Position numbers and translations under genes: made by a program. Below the pieces are notes generated by a model, which worked only from the letters and a program-made list of their open reading frames with translations, did not search any database and was not told the origin of the DNA. This document shows, piece by piece, positions 36,463 through 46,317 of a stretch of 64,000 nt of DNA (within the stretch, counting starts at the first letter, position 1; each line of letters begins with the position of its first letter). The stretch lies in contig JALEKN010000035.1 of NCBI GenBank assembly GCA_022769125.1, positions 1 to 64,000 of the forward strand, in the 5' to 3' direction. This stretch comes from Agathobacter sp. (GTDB lineage Bacteria; Bacillota; Clostridia; Lachnospirales; Lachnospiraceae).

Positions 36463-36517
36463 TTTTGCTTAAAAATCCATTATAAAAATTAGTAAAAAAG
36501 CATATTGCGAACAACCG

Positions 36518-36589
36518 GTTGCGCTATTAATATGGAACTATAGCTATGAAAGAGAATGTGACATAGTGGTAGGCCTTTTATAGCGCAAC
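36518..36589 (+). promoter_or_regulatory. Long two-tier hairpin upstream of the GH53 gene
   Basis: GTTGCGCTAT (36518-36527) and ATAGCGCAAC (36580-36589) pair perfectly; an inner, weaker pairing joins CTATAGCTATG (36538-36548) to CATAGTGGTAG (36562-36572). A short TTTT follows. It may terminate arcC transcripts or control the galactanase leader; the sequence does not decide between these. Confidence 0.5.
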
Positions 36590-36642
36590 TTTTGAGTTTA
36601 TAAGGCCAGAATACACGATGTCCAAAAGTGGAGGAAATAATT

Positions 36643-38796
36643 ATGAAGAGAAAATGCATAAGCATCCTGCTTGCAGCAACAATGACAGCAACGATTCTTT
36701 CCGGATGCGGCAAGGATGCGGGAGCGGACGCGGATGCTGTAAACAGTGAGGTGGCTACGGAGACACAGGCTGCCGATGCGGACAGTGAGGCCGGGGATAC
36801 ACAGACGGCAGATAGTCAGGCCGATGATACGCAGGCTGCGGATGAAGATCTGGCACAGGACCGGGAGAGAAGAACAGCACCATCAAATGGTGGACCGATT
36901 AGTGCGACATATACACCATCGCTTCCAACAGAGCAGGAGAATGCGGATATCTATGTTGAGAAGATTGACGGAATGCCGGATGATTTTATCAAAGGAATGG
37001 ATATCTCCAGCGTTCTTTCCGAGGAGGAGAGTGGTGTCGTATATTACAATGAGAATGGTGAGCAGGAAGATTTGTTCCAGCTGCTTTGCGATGCAGGAGT
37101 CAATTATATCCGCGCGCGAGTATGGAATGATCCGTTCGATGCGAAGGGGCATGGCTATGGTGGTGGTAACTGTGATGCAACTACAGCTGCTATTATTGGT
37201 GAACGTGCTGCGGAGTATGGAATGAAGCTCTGCGTGGATTTCCACTATTCCGATTTCTGGGCGGATCCAAGCAAACAGATGGTTCCAAAAGCATGGGAAG
37301 GAATGAGCGTTGAAGAGAAGGCAGGCGCCTTGTATGACTATACGGTCGAGAGCCTGAATACAATTATTGATGCGGGTGCCAACGTAGGAATGGTTCAGAT
37401 CGGTAACGAGATCAATAGCGGAATGTCCGGTGAGACTTCACTTTCTGCCAAGGTTGAGCTGTTAAAGTCGGCAAGCAAGGCGGTACGTGATGTTGCGGCG
37501 GCATGGAATCAGGATATCCAGATCGTTGTCCATTTTACAAACATAAATGATGCAAACAATATCATAAAGATTGCAGGGGAACTTCAGCAGGCAGAACTTG
37601 ATTATGATATCTTTGGGGTATCTTATTATAATTTCTGGCATGGAACGCAGGAGAACCTTACCGATGTGCTTAGCTCCCTTACAGAGACCTACGGGGTAAA
37701 GACCTGCGTTATGGAGACTTCTTATATGTTTACCGGCGAGGAGGGGGATGCTTCAAGCAACAGTGTGTCTGCAGCGGACGAGGTAGACGGCTATCCGGTT
37801 TCTGTTCAGGGTCAGGCAAATAATGTGCGCGACGTTATGGCAGCTACGGTTGCTGGTGGAGGAATCGGCGTGTTCTATTGGGAAGGTGCATGGACTCCGG
37901 TAGGAAGTGACCTTACATCCAATCAGGTGCTGTGGGAGACATATGGATCCGGATGGGCAAGCAGCTATGCCGCTGAGTACGATCCGAAAGATGCAGGACA
38001 GTACTATGGCGGATCATCCTGGGATAATCAGGCTTTCTTTGATTTCTCCGGAAAGAAGCTTCCTTCTTTGGATGTGTTTAAGTATGTGAACTATGGTGCC
38101 GTAGGAACCGGACTGGAGACACTTGGCGTTGAGAATGTTTCTTTGGAATATTCCATCGGGGATACGCTTGAGCTTCCGGATGGTGTTGCAGCATATTATA
38201 ACGATACCTCCTGCAAGGACCCGGCAGCTGTTACATGGGATGCAGACCAGCTTGCAGCGGTTGATATGAATACAGCAGGAACCTACACGGTGACAGGTAC
38301 TACGGACAATGGACTGACAACCGTAGCAACCATTAAGGTAATGAGTCAGAACCTGCTTAAAAACCCGGGGTTTGAGGATGCAGATACTTCTATGTGGGTT
38401 GTGACAGAGGAAACACCGGGAACCACAGATGTCCAGAACAAGGCTTCGGATGCACTTTCCGGAGACAATGCGTTCCATTTCTGGAGCGAGTCAGATATTT
38501 CATTTACCGTTGAACAGACGCTTACGGATCTTCCGGCCGGTACTTACGGAGCAAGCGTCAATATCCAGGGAGGGGATGTCGGAGATAACGCGGAATTCTA
38601 CCTTTATGTAAAGGTAGGCGACCTGATTTATGCTTCACCGAATACACAGCTGACAGGCTGGGTTGATTGGAAGACAATGTCCATCAAGGATATCGTGGTG
38701 GACGCAAATACGGATGTCGTGATCGGTGTGTCTGCAAAGGCCGCTCCGAAGGGCTGGGGAACCATCGATGACTTTGAATTTTTCCCACAGAACTAA
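36643..38796 (+). CDS. Lipoprotein endo-beta-1,4-galactanase (GH53) with Ig-like and CBM-like modules
   Basis: A 717-residue lipoprotein: signal peptide with lipobox LSGC (Cys22), then an Ala/Asp/Thr-rich linker to about 95. The GH53 catalytic domain has [23 protein letters not shown], acid/base E256 in GNEI and nucleophile E358 in METSY. After about residue 490 come a small Ig-like domain and a C-terminal carbohydrate-binding module (NLLKNPGFED..., resembling CBM61 seen in other galactanases). It cleaves beta-1,4-galactan side chains of pectin at the cell surface. GGAGG 8 bases upstream sets the start at 36643. A convergent AraC gene overlaps its last four bases and may regulate it. A second, larger GH53 begins at 60989. 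Confidence 0.92.
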   Translation: MKRKCISILLAATMTATILSGCGKDAGADADAVNSEVATETQAADADSEAGDTQTADSQADDTQAADEDLAQDRERRTAPSNGGPISATYTPSLPTEQENADIYVEKIDGMPDDFIKGMDISSVLSEEESGVVYYNENGEQEDLFQLLCDAGVNYIRARVWNDPFDAKGHGYGGGNCDATTAAIIGERAAEYGMKLCVDFHYSDFWADPSKQMVPKAWEGMSVEEKAGALYDYTVESLNTIIDAGANVGMVQIGNEINSGMSGETSLSAKVELLKSASKAVRDVAAAWNQDIQIVVHFTNINDANNIIKIAGELQQAELDYDIFGVSYYNFWHGTQENLTDVLSSLTETYGVKTCVMETSYMFTGEEGDASSNSVSAADEVDGYPVSVQGQANNVRDVMAATVAGGGIGVFYWEGAWTPVGSDLTSNQVLWETYGSGWASSYAAEYDPKDAGQYYGGSSWDNQAFFDFSGKKLPSLDVFKYVNYGAVGTGLETLGVENVSLEYSIGDTLELPDGVAAYYNDTSCKDPAAVTWDADQLAAVDMNTAGTYTVTGTTDNGLTTVATIKVMSQNLLKNPGFEDADTSMWVVTEETPGTTDVQNKASDALSGDNAFHFWSESDISFTVEQTLTDLPAGTYGASVNIQGGDVGDNAEFYLYVKVGDLIYASPNTQLTGWVDWKTMSIKDIVVDANTDVVIGVSAKAAPKGWGTIDDFEFFPQN

Positions 38797-39674
38797 TGCT
38801 TATGAAGGATGCGAAATTGCTTAGGAGTGATTTCGCGTCCTTTTTTAAATGATTTGATCATGTGGCTGCAATCTGTAAATCCTGTCTCCTGAGCAATGTA
38901 GTTCATATCAAAATCTGTAAATGTCAGAAATTCCTCTACCTTATACAGGCGCAGTTCCTCAATGTATTCCTTGCAGGACTTGCCGTATACGGAGAGGAAT
39001 TTTTTTGCAAAGTAGGAATAACTCATGCCGCAGGCGGTGGCAATGTCAACAACGGATATCTTCTGGGAAATATGCTCATCGATATACGCGGTGACGGTCG
39101 AAATGTCAAAACGTGTATCCTCCACATACAGATCCGCGCTGATGTGAAAGCCAAGCTCCATCCACACGCGAAGCATTCCCAGCAGGATCTGATGCAGTGT
39201 CGTCTGGATCTGCAGATCGTAACCGTAGTATTTATGTTCCATCTCCCAGATACAGTATTTCATGCTGGAAAAGGCGCCCATGCGGGCAACGCTTTCCTGG
39301 TCAAAAAAGAGCGGCATGCCATTGTGGAAAGCCGCTGCAAAAATACTCCGGAACTTTGGCGCGTAGTGCGGGGTAAGCTGCAGGCGGTTGATATCGAACT
39401 TGATCACGGCGTAAAGAGGTCTGGTCTTGGTGTCAGCCGGGGCATGCTCATAGATGGAATGAACCGCCTCCGGGGGAATGATGATGAGCTCCCCTTCGCG
39501 CAGGATATGATGCTCCTGCCCGACATAGACTTCAATCGCCCCCTGCTTGATGCACAGCAGCTCGGCATAGTAATGCCAATGTGGCTTGACCGGTAGAGGC
39601 AGGACGGCTGCATCGTACCAGAAACATTCGGCAGGGGTGTTCAGATAATCGCTTTCTTCTTTTAATACCGCCAT
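38793..39674 (-). CDS. AraC family transcriptional regulator with cupin domain
   Basis: A 293-residue regulator. The N-terminal cupin contains HWHYYAELLCIKQGAIEVYVGQE and GELIIIPPEAVHSI. Residues 195-290 carry the two helix-turn-helix motifs (ISVVDIATACGMSYSYFAKKFLSVYG and MNYIAQETGFTDCSHMIKSFKKGREITP). It converges on the GH53 galactanase with a 4-base overlap and is divergent from an ABC exporter. By position it may sense a galactan-derived sugar, but no operator could be identified. Confidence 0.88.
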   Translation of the reverse strand: MAVLKEESDYLNTPAECFWYDAAVLPLPVKPHWHYYAELLCIKQGAIEVYVGQEHHILREGELIIIPPEAVHSIYEHAPADTKTRPLYAVIKFDINRLQLTPHYAPKFRSIFAAAFHNGMPLFFDQESVARMGAFSSMKYCIWEMEHKYYGYDLQIQTTLHQILLGMLRVWMELGFHISADLYVEDTRFDISTVTAYIDEHISQKISVVDIATACGMSYSYFAKKFLSVYGKSCKEYIEELRLYKVEEFLTFTDFDMNYIAQETGFTDCSHMIKSFKKGREITPKQFRILHKH

Positions 39675-39832
39675 GTGTCTTCTCCAAAAGATGATAGATT
39701 TTTACAATTTTTTGCATAGAAAAATCATATCACATTTGCTTGCAAAGTGCTATTCTGACATTCGATTCGTTTGAAAAAAGTAAGATTTGGTATCGATATT
39801 TTTACGATGACAGACAAAGAGAGGGAGAAAGC

Positions 39833-41611
39833 ATGAAAGAAAAACAGTTTCCCAGAACAAAAATGCAATGGTTATGGGACAATATGGAGGGAATGCGTCT
39901 TATTTACGCTATTGCGATTTTGGGTACGATCGGGTATAACGTGTTGCAGCTTACCGTTCCGTATTTTTCACAGCAGATCGTCGATCTGTTTCTGACGGGC
40001 GAAGATGCGGCATATAACATGGCAAACCATAAAGATCTGTTTTACCAGCTGATCATTGCAATGATCGGTTTTACGCTGGTGCGTACCATCATGGTGTATC
40101 TTACATGTATGGGATATGAACACGTATCGCAGAAGGTCCTTTACCGGGTGCGAAATAAGCTCTTTGATAAAATCGAGCATCAGGATATGAAGTTCTATAA
40201 TACTTACCGGACGGGCGATCTGATGACCCGTGTAACAGGTGACCTTGATGCGGTACGCCATATGATAGCATGGGTAATCCGGATGATCATTGAATCATTT
40301 GCCCTGATGGGTGCCACCGCGGTTTACTTTTTGTATATGAATTGGAAACTTGCGCTCTGCCTGCTCGCAATCGCACCATTTATCTTTCTTGTCATCCGTC
40401 TGTTCCGCAACCGTGTGGCACCGATGCATGCCAGACTACGCGAGAAGCTTGCAGATATGAACACGGCAGCACAGGAAAATATTTCGGGAAACCGCGTGGT
40501 CAAGGCATTTGCCAGAGAAGAGTATGAGATGGAACGTTTCGATGCATGCAATACCGATTATGCAAAGACCAATAAGCAGACGGCATTCACATGGCTTCGG
40601 TACTTTCCTGTTATTGAAATCTGTGCCAACCTGCTGCCTGTAGTCCTGCTGCTGGTGGGCGGAATTTTCCTGATCAATGACGAATTGACGATGGGCGAGT
40701 ATGTTGCCTTCTCCGGTCTGACATGGGCACTAGCCAACCCAATGCGGCAGCTTGGCAATATCATGAATGAGTTTCAGCGGTTTTCAGCGGCTTCTACAAA
40801 GGTTATGGAGCTGTACTATTCAGAGCCGGAGATTAAGACCGGGGATGATGCGATTGACCATGAACAGCGTTTCAATGGAAAGGTTGAGTTTAGGAATGTA
40901 AGCTTCCAATATGATGACGGAATTCTTCCGGTACTGCGCGACATTTCCTTTACGGTGCTTCCGGGGGAGACGGTGGCAATCATGGGTGAGACCGGTTGCG
41001 GAAAAACCTCCCTGATCCAGCTGATCCCACGTTTTTATGAGCCGACGGAGGGAACTGTTCTTGTGGATGATATGGATATCCGCAGACTTAAGCTGGAACA
41101 GCTTCGCAGAAATATCGGACTGGCGACGCAGGATGTCCTGCTTTACTCCGATACAATTGACGGAAATATTGCATATGGAGACAGTCACCTTTCGCAGAAA
41201 GAGGTGGAACGTTTTGCAAAATTCTCTGCTGCATCGGAATTTATCGACCGGATGCCGGAGGGCTATGACACAATCGTCGGAGAGCGCGGCGTCGGACTTT
41301 CTGGTGGACAGAAACAGCGTATCAGCCTTGCAAGAGCACTTGCCGTAAAACCGGCAATCCTGATTTTGGACGATACGACTTCTGCGGTTGACATGGAGAC
41401 AGAGAAGCAGATTCAACAGAGCCTGCGCGAACTTGATTTTCCATGTACCAAGATCATCATTGCACAGCGCATTTCTACAACAAAAAATGCAGACCGCATT
41501 CTGGTATTGCAGGATGGACGGATCATCGAGAGTGGAAACCATGAACAGCTGATACAAAAACATGGATATTATTATGAGCTTGTAAAGCTCCAGACGGGTG
41601 AGGAGGTGTAA
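39833..41611 (+). CDS. ABC exporter half-transporter, degenerate-site subunit
   Basis: A 592-residue fused permease-ATPase: six helices in residues 20-320, then the nucleotide-binding domain with Walker A GETGCGKTS, Q-loop QDVL, signature LSGGQKQR and Walker B ILILDDTTSAVD. The residue after the Walker B aspartate is Asp instead of the catalytic Glu. In heterodimeric exporters such as TM287/288 and BmrCD this marks the subunit with the non-hydrolytic site. The start at 39833 follows AGGGAGAA. It is 5 bases upstream of its partner. Substrate is not predictable. Confidence 0.9.
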   Translation: MKEKQFPRTKMQWLWDNMEGMRLIYAIAILGTIGYNVLQLTVPYFSQQIVDLFLTGEDAAYNMANHKDLFYQLIIAMIGFTLVRTIMVYLTCMGYEHVSQKVLYRVRNKLFDKIEHQDMKFYNTYRTGDLMTRVTGDLDAVRHMIAWVIRMIIESFALMGATAVYFLYMNWKLALCLLAIAPFIFLVIRLFRNRVAPMHARLREKLADMNTAAQENISGNRVVKAFAREEYEMERFDACNTDYAKTNKQTAFTWLRYFPVIEICANLLPVVLLLVGGIFLINDELTMGEYVAFSGLTWALANPMRQLGNIMNEFQRFSAASTKVMELYYSEPEIKTGDDAIDHEQRFNGKVEFRNVSFQYDDGILPVLRDISFTVLPGETVAIMGETGCGKTSLIQLIPRFYEPTEGTVLVDDMDIRRLKLEQLRRNIGLATQDVLLYSDTIDGNIAYGDSHLSQKEVERFAKFSAASEFIDRMPEGYDTIVGERGVGLSGGQKQRISLARALAVKPAILILDDTTSAVDMETEKQIQQSLRELDFPCTKIIIAQRISTTKNADRILVLQDGRIIESGNHEQLIQKHGYYYELVKLQTGEEV

Positions 41612-41616
41612 TACAA

Positions 41617-43410
41617 ATGGCAAGACGGAATACATACAAGGAAGACGAAGTCTTAGAGACTCCTTTTGATGTGCGCCATTTGCTGCGCGCTTCTGTTTAT
41701 ATCAAAAAATATTGGAAAAAGATGCTGCTGGCGTTTGTTTTCAGCGCGATCGGAGGAATAGCGGGATTGTTTGCACCGATGATCATACAGCAGGCGCTTG
41801 ACATTGCGATTCCGCAGAAAAGCCTGCATATGCTGTATATGCTGGTCATTGCACTTGTTGTGATCTATCTGGTCAGTGTTATTTTTACCACTGTACGTTC
41901 TTATATTATGGTAAACGTCGGACAGGATATCATCTATGATATTCGAAAGGATCTGTTTAATCATCTTCAAATGCTGCCGTTTCAGTATTATGATGACAGG
42001 CCGCATGGAAAGATTTTGATCCGCGTGGTCAATTATGTTAATTCCGTATCGGATATGCTTTCGAACGGGCTTATCAATCTGGTTCTTGAAATATTGAACC
42101 TGGTCTTTATTGTTATTTTTATGTTTATTGTCGATGTCAAGCTCTCCCTTGTTGTAATGGCGGGAGTGCCGATACTGGCGGTATTCCTTTTCTGGATCAA
42201 GAATAAGCAGAGGAGAGCATGGCAGGCGGTTTCCAATAAGAATTCAAACCTGAATGCTTACCTGCAGGAAAATATTGTAGGCGCGCGTATCACGCAGATT
42301 TTCGCAAGAGAGGATGAAAATGCAGGAATTTTCCGAACATTGTCTGAACGGTGCCGGGATGCATGGATGTGGGCAGTCCGGTACAGCAATCTGGTCTGGC
42401 CGGGAATTGACAGTATCTCTGTATTTGTACGTGCAGCGATTTTTGTGTTTGGTCTTGTAATATTCGGACAGGGAAATGAGTCGCTCGGAACGATTGTTGC
42501 AATTTCCAGCTATGCATCACGTTTCTGGCAGCCGATTATGAACCTTGGCAATATTTTTAATAACTTTATCAACAATATTGCATACCTTGAGCGTATTTTC
42601 GAGACAATGGATGAGCCGGTCAGTGTTGCGGATGCAGAGGATGCGGTTGAACTTCCGCCAATCCGCGGTAAAGTAACGTTTGAGGACGTAAGTTTCGCTT
42701 ACGAGGAGGGAAAGCCGGTTCTTGATCATGTTTCTTTTGTGGTAAACCCCGGAGAGAGTGTTGCTCTCGTAGGTCCGACAGGAGCCGGAAAGAGTACAAT
42801 TGTGAATCTGATCTCACGTTTTTATAATGTTGGTGACGGAAGAGTACTGATCGATGATCATGATATTGCGGGGGTAACACTTCACTCCCTGCGCTCCCAG
42901 ATGGGAATCATGCTTCAGGACAGTTTTATCTTTTCCGGAACGATTGAGGATAATATCCGTTACGGAAAGCTGGATGCAACGGAAGAGGAGATTGCACGGG
43001 CAAGCAGGGTTGTCTGTGCGGATGAGTTTATCCGCAATATGCCGGATGGGTATAAGACAGAGGTAAGGGAACGTGGTGCGGTTCTTTCGCAGGGGCAGAA
43101 GCAGCTGATCTCTTTTGCACGGACGCTGTTGTCAGATCCTGCAATCTTAGTGCTGGATGAGGCCACCTCAAGCATTGATGTACAGACGGAGAAAGCACTT
43201 CAAAAGGGACTCGATGCACTTCTGGAGGGGAGAACTTCGTTCATCATTGCGCATCGTCTGTCTACGATTAAGAATTGCGACAAGATCATGTATGTTGATC
43301 AGGGGAAGATCATCGAGTGTGGAACACATGAGGAGTTAATGGAAATGCATGGGCATTACTATCACTTATACACTGCACAGATGGATGACATCAGTAAGAC
43401 CGAGGGTTGA
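41617..43410 (+). CDS. ABC exporter half-transporter, catalytic-site subunit
   Basis: A 597-residue partner of the preceding gene with the same domain order. Its Walker B is ILVLDEATSSID with the intact catalytic glutamate, Walker A is GPTGAGKST, and the signature is LSQGQKQL rather than LSGGQ. The consensus signature of the first subunit pairs with this subunit's Walker motifs to make the active site. Such pairs export drugs, lipids or peptides. The two genes are almost certainly co-translated. Confidence 0.9.
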   Translation: MARRNTYKEDEVLETPFDVRHLLRASVYIKKYWKKMLLAFVFSAIGGIAGLFAPMIIQQALDIAIPQKSLHMLYMLVIALVVIYLVSVIFTTVRSYIMVNVGQDIIYDIRKDLFNHLQMLPFQYYDDRPHGKILIRVVNYVNSVSDMLSNGLINLVLEILNLVFIVIFMFIVDVKLSLVVMAGVPILAVFLFWIKNKQRRAWQAVSNKNSNLNAYLQENIVGARITQIFAREDENAGIFRTLSERCRDAWMWAVRYSNLVWPGIDSISVFVRAAIFVFGLVIFGQGNESLGTIVAISSYASRFWQPIMNLGNIFNNFINNIAYLERIFETMDEPVSVADAEDAVELPPIRGKVTFEDVSFAYEEGKPVLDHVSFVVNPGESVALVGPTGAGKSTIVNLISRFYNVGDGRVLIDDHDIAGVTLHSLRSQMGIMLQDSFIFSGTIEDNIRYGKLDATEEEIARASRVVCADEFIRNMPDGYKTEVRERGAVLSQGQKQLISFARTLLSDPAILVLDEATSSIDVQTEKALQKGLDALLEGRTSFIIAHRLSTIKNCDKIMYVDQGKIIECGTHEELMEMHGHYYHLYTAQMDDISKTEG

Positions 43411-43435
43411 CTATTTTGTCTTGGTGTGATACCAT
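43407..43435 (+). promoter_or_regulatory. Possible promoter of the crotonase gene
   Basis: TTGACT (43407-43412), 17 bases, TACCAT (43430-43435). Both boxes are imperfect and the -35 overlaps the end of the ABC gene. Confidence 0.35.
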
Positions 43436-43485
43436 AATAATATCTGATTTGACAAAATTTTAACAATATTCAGGAGGTTACTTTG

Positions 43486-44289
43486 ATGAGCGAGCTTAAG
43501 AACTTGACACTTGAAGTTGCAGATGAGGTTGCAGTTCTTGCAATTTCCAGACCGGCAGCACTTAACGCATTAAACAGCGAGACTTTGGATGAATTGAACC
43601 AGGTTCTTACTGAGATTGAGGCAAGGGATGACGTAAAGGTATTGATTCTTACCGGTGGACCGGACAAGAAGGGTAATGAATTCAAGTCCTTCGTTGCAGG
43701 TGCTGACATTGCTGAGATGGTGAACTTCACCGCTCCGGAAGCAAGAGCGTTTGGTATCCGTGCATCTGTTCCATTCTTCAAGCTTATGAATATGCGCCAG
43801 GTAACGATTGCAGCAGTAAACGGCTTTGCACTTGGCGGTGGATGTGAGATCGCTATGGCTTGTGATATCCGCATTGCATCTGACAACGCTATCTTTGGAC
43901 AGCCGGAGACAGGCCTTGGAATTATCCCGGGATTTGGCGGAACACAGAGACTTGCCCGTCTGGTTGGAATGGGACGCGCAAAAGAGATGATCTTTACCTG
44001 TGATAATATCGATGCAAACGAAGCATATCGTATCGGTCTTGTAAATAAAGTAGTTGCAAAGGAAGAACTTATGGCAACTGCAAAGGCAATGGCTGCTAAG
44101 ATCATTTCCAAGGGAAGCTATGCTGTATCTGTTGCAAAGGCAGCAATCAACAATGGTTATGATATGGATATCAAGAACGCTGTTGAGATGGAAGCTAACC
44201 TCTTTGGCGTTGTGAATGATACACATGATAAGAAGGAAGGAATGGGAGCTTTCTTAGAGAAGAGAGCTGCTGAACTTACTGATTTCTAA
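43486..44289 (+). CDS. crt: Enoyl-CoA hydratase/crotonase (probable 3-hydroxybutyryl-CoA dehydratase)
   Basis: A 267-residue crotonase-fold enzyme with RPAALNALNSETLDEL, the oxyanion-hole FVAGADIAEM, FALGGGCEIAMACDIRIAS and PETGLGIIPGFGGTQRL, which contain the two glutamates needed for hydration. It matches clostridial Crt in length and motifs and would form crotonyl-CoA in butyrate synthesis. The usual thl/hbd/bcd/etf neighbours are absent here, so a separate acyl-CoA role is possible. AGGAGG at 43472 and ATG 43486 define the start. Its codon choice resembles that of a well-expressed gene. Confidence 0.9.
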   Translation: MSELKNLTLEVADEVAVLAISRPAALNALNSETLDELNQVLTEIEARDDVKVLILTGGPDKKGNEFKSFVAGADIAEMVNFTAPEARAFGIRASVPFFKLMNMRQVTIAAVNGFALGGGCEIAMACDIRIASDNAIFGQPETGLGIIPGFGGTQRLARLVGMGRAKEMIFTCDNIDANEAYRIGLVNKVVAKEELMATAKAMAAKIISKGSYAVSVAKAAINNGYDMDIKNAVEMEANLFGVVNDTHDKKEGMGAFLEKRAAELTDF

Positions 44290-44330
44290 TTGCAGATATA
44301 TGATATGTACTGTCAGGAATGACAGAATGA

Positions 44331-44362
44331 GGCGGTTGCACGGATCTTGTGCAGCCGCCTTT
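44331..44362 (+). terminator. Terminator hairpin between crt and the convergent ferritin-like gene
   Basis: GGCGGTTGCAC (44331-44341) pairs with GTGCAGCCGCC (44349-44359), one mismatch, followed by only TTT. Confidence 0.65.
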
Positions 44363-44366
44363 CATG

Positions 44367-44825
44367 TTACGCCATTCCGTTCACGGTCTTGTACTTGTAA
44401 AGCATTTCAGCGTGATTCTGCTCTTCAATCTGGATGTCTGCAAGGAGCTTGCGAAGCTTTGTGCTGGCAAAATTGAAAACATTGCTGTTATACTCGCCGG
44501 AAACGAGTTTTTCTGTTCCAATACAGTCGGTAGCTAAGAAAGCATCTGCCTTTTTATCGTCAGAATTGGTCATGCTGTCGTAGGTCGCGGTTGGATTGTA
44601 TTCACTTCCGTCAGAGTCATTACAATTGCAGGCCGGTACGGTTCCGCTTAACACCTGCCCTAAAGTATCGTAGTGGCGCTGCTCCTCCTTTTCCAAACGG
44701 GAAAAAAGCTCACGGAGCACAGGATCCTTGGCATCCTTGCCATAGCGCTTGTATTTTTCGATGCAGCTTTGTTCCTGTGTCTGTAAATCCTGGATTGTTG
44801 TCGTTTCTTTTTCGGATAATACCAT
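44367..44825 (-). CDS. Ferritin-like/CotF-type protein
   Basis: A 152-residue, mostly helical protein. The N-terminal helices contain LQTQEQSCIEKYKRYG and RLEKEEQRHYDTLGQVL, and the C-terminal helix has LADIQIEEQNHAEMLYKY. The two E-x-x-H-like motifs resemble the metal ligands of ferritin-like and spore-coat CotF-related proteins. The middle 55 residues are Asp/Ser/Thr-rich and probably loop out. AGAGGT is 6 bases upstream of the start. A role in oxidative stress, metal handling or the spore coat is possible; I cannot choose. Confidence 0.7.
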   Translation of the reverse strand: MVLSEKETTTIQDLQTQEQSCIEKYKRYGKDAKDPVLRELFSRLEKEEQRHYDTLGQVLSGTVPACNCNDSDGSEYNPTATYDSMTNSDDKKADAFLATDCIGTEKLVSGEYNSNVFNFASTKLRKLLADIQIEEQNHAEMLYKYKTVNGMA

Positions 44826-44873
44826 TGGGATACCTCTTTTCTATTTTTTTCATGATATAGTATTGCCACAGAT

Positions 44874-44902
44874 TTGGAAGTTTATACGAAGTATGATATA
44901 AT
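44874..44902 (+). promoter_or_regulatory. Promoter of the GH13 gene
   Basis: TTGGAA (44874-44879), 17 bases, TATAAT (44897-44902). Confidence 0.65.
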
Positions 44903-44994
44903 GTGCGCAAGCAACGAGCAGTGCAAATCGAACAGCGAAGCTTTTTGAGATGGGCACTGCGGAAATACAAAGAAGAAAAGCGAGGTAGTAAATA

Positions 44995-46305
44995 ATGTGG
45001 GCTTATGAGAGTGTTTTCTATCAGATATATCCGCTGGGATTTTGTGGAGCACCATTTGAAAATGATGGGGTACCGGCACATCGAATCCTGAAAGTGAATG
45101 ATTGGATCCCCCATATCAAGAAGCTGGGGGCGAATGCAATCTATTTTTCACCGGTGTTTGAATCCGATACACATGGATATAACACCAGGGATTATACCAA
45201 GATCGATACAAGGCTTGGAACAAACGAAGATTTTGCCATGGTTTGCAAGAATTTGTCCGAGGCGGGAATCAAGGTTGTGCTGGATGGCGTGTTCAACCAT
45301 GTCGGAAGAGGTTTCTGGGCGTTTCAGAATGTGCTGAAGAACCGGGAGTCATCTCCGTATGTGAATTGGTTTTCAAGAATTGCATTTGATGGCAATTCCA
45401 ATTACAACGATGGTTTATGGTATGAAGGCTGGGAAGGCAATTATGATCTTGTAAAACTGAATCTGCGGAATGAGGATGTTATCCAGCACATTTTTTCTGC
45501 TATCCGCGGCTGGGTGGAAGAATTTGATATTGACGGGCTGCGTCTGGATGTGGCGTATTGTCTCGACCATGATTTCTTAAGAAGGCTCCGGGCATTCTGT
45601 AATGAGTTAAAACCGGATTTTTTCCTTGTCGGGGAGACGCTGCACGGAGACTATAATCAGATCATGAATGACGGAATGCTTCATTCTGTGACGAATTATG
45701 AATGCTATAAGGGGCTGCATTCCAGCTTTAATTCCATGAATATGTTTGAAATCAATCACTCTCTGCTTAGACAGTTTGGACCAGAACAATGGACGCTTTA
45801 CAAAGGCAAGCATCTTCTTTCTTTTGTGGACAACCATGATGTGACACGGGTGGCAAGTATTTTAAACAACCCGGCACATTTGCCGCTGATTTATGCAATT
45901 GCATTCGGAATGCCGGGAATTCCGTGCGTGTACTATGGAAGTGAGTGGGGGGCTGCCGGACGCAAGGAGGAGGGCGATCCATCCCTCCGGTTATCCTATG
46001 ATAAGCCGGTCTGGAATGAACTGACCGATTGGATCAGCAGGCTTGCGAATGCAAAGAGAACTTCAAAAGCATTGCAGTACGGTGATTTCCGTTCCGTGGT
46101 ACTGACAAATGGTCAGTGTGTGTTCCGGAGAGAATGGGAGGGGGAAAAGGTATTTGTTGCAGTGAATGCGACAGAGAATCCATTCTTTGCAGGATTTGAT
46201 GCAGAAGGCGGTCATGCCGTGGATTTAATCACAAACGAAGAAATGCAGATTTCGGGTGGGTATGAACTTCCGGGATATAGCGCATACTTCTGGAAACTTA
46301 TATAG
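44995..46305 (+). CDS. Cytoplasmic GH13 alpha-amylase family glycosidase
   Basis: A 436-residue (beta/alpha)8 enzyme without a signal peptide. The GH13 regions are present: VVLDGVFNHVG, GLRLDVAY with nucleophile D185, LVGETL with acid/base E214 and FVDNHD with D279. A short C-terminal beta domain ends the protein. It would act on imported maltodextrins or related alpha-glucans; the small size and N-terminal YESVFYQIYPLGFCG are seen in intracellular maltogenic or neopullulanase-like enzymes. The exact linkage is uncertain. MutY starts 12 bases after it. Confidence 0.9.
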   Translation: MWAYESVFYQIYPLGFCGAPFENDGVPAHRILKVNDWIPHIKKLGANAIYFSPVFESDTHGYNTRDYTKIDTRLGTNEDFAMVCKNLSEAGIKVVLDGVFNHVGRGFWAFQNVLKNRESSPYVNWFSRIAFDGNSNYNDGLWYEGWEGNYDLVKLNLRNEDVIQHIFSAIRGWVEEFDIDGLRLDVAYCLDHDFLRRLRAFCNELKPDFFLVGETLHGDYNQIMNDGMLHSVTNYECYKGLHSSFNSMNMFEINHSLLRQFGPEQWTLYKGKHLLSFVDNHDVTRVASILNNPAHLPLIYAIAFGMPGIPCVYYGSEWGAAGRKEEGDPSLRLSYDKPVWNELTDWISRLANAKRTSKALQYGDFRSVVLTNGQCVFRREWEGEKVFVAVNATENPFFAGFDAEGGHAVDLITNEEMQISGGYELPGYSAYFWKLI

Positions 46306-46317
46306 ATTGGAATTGAT

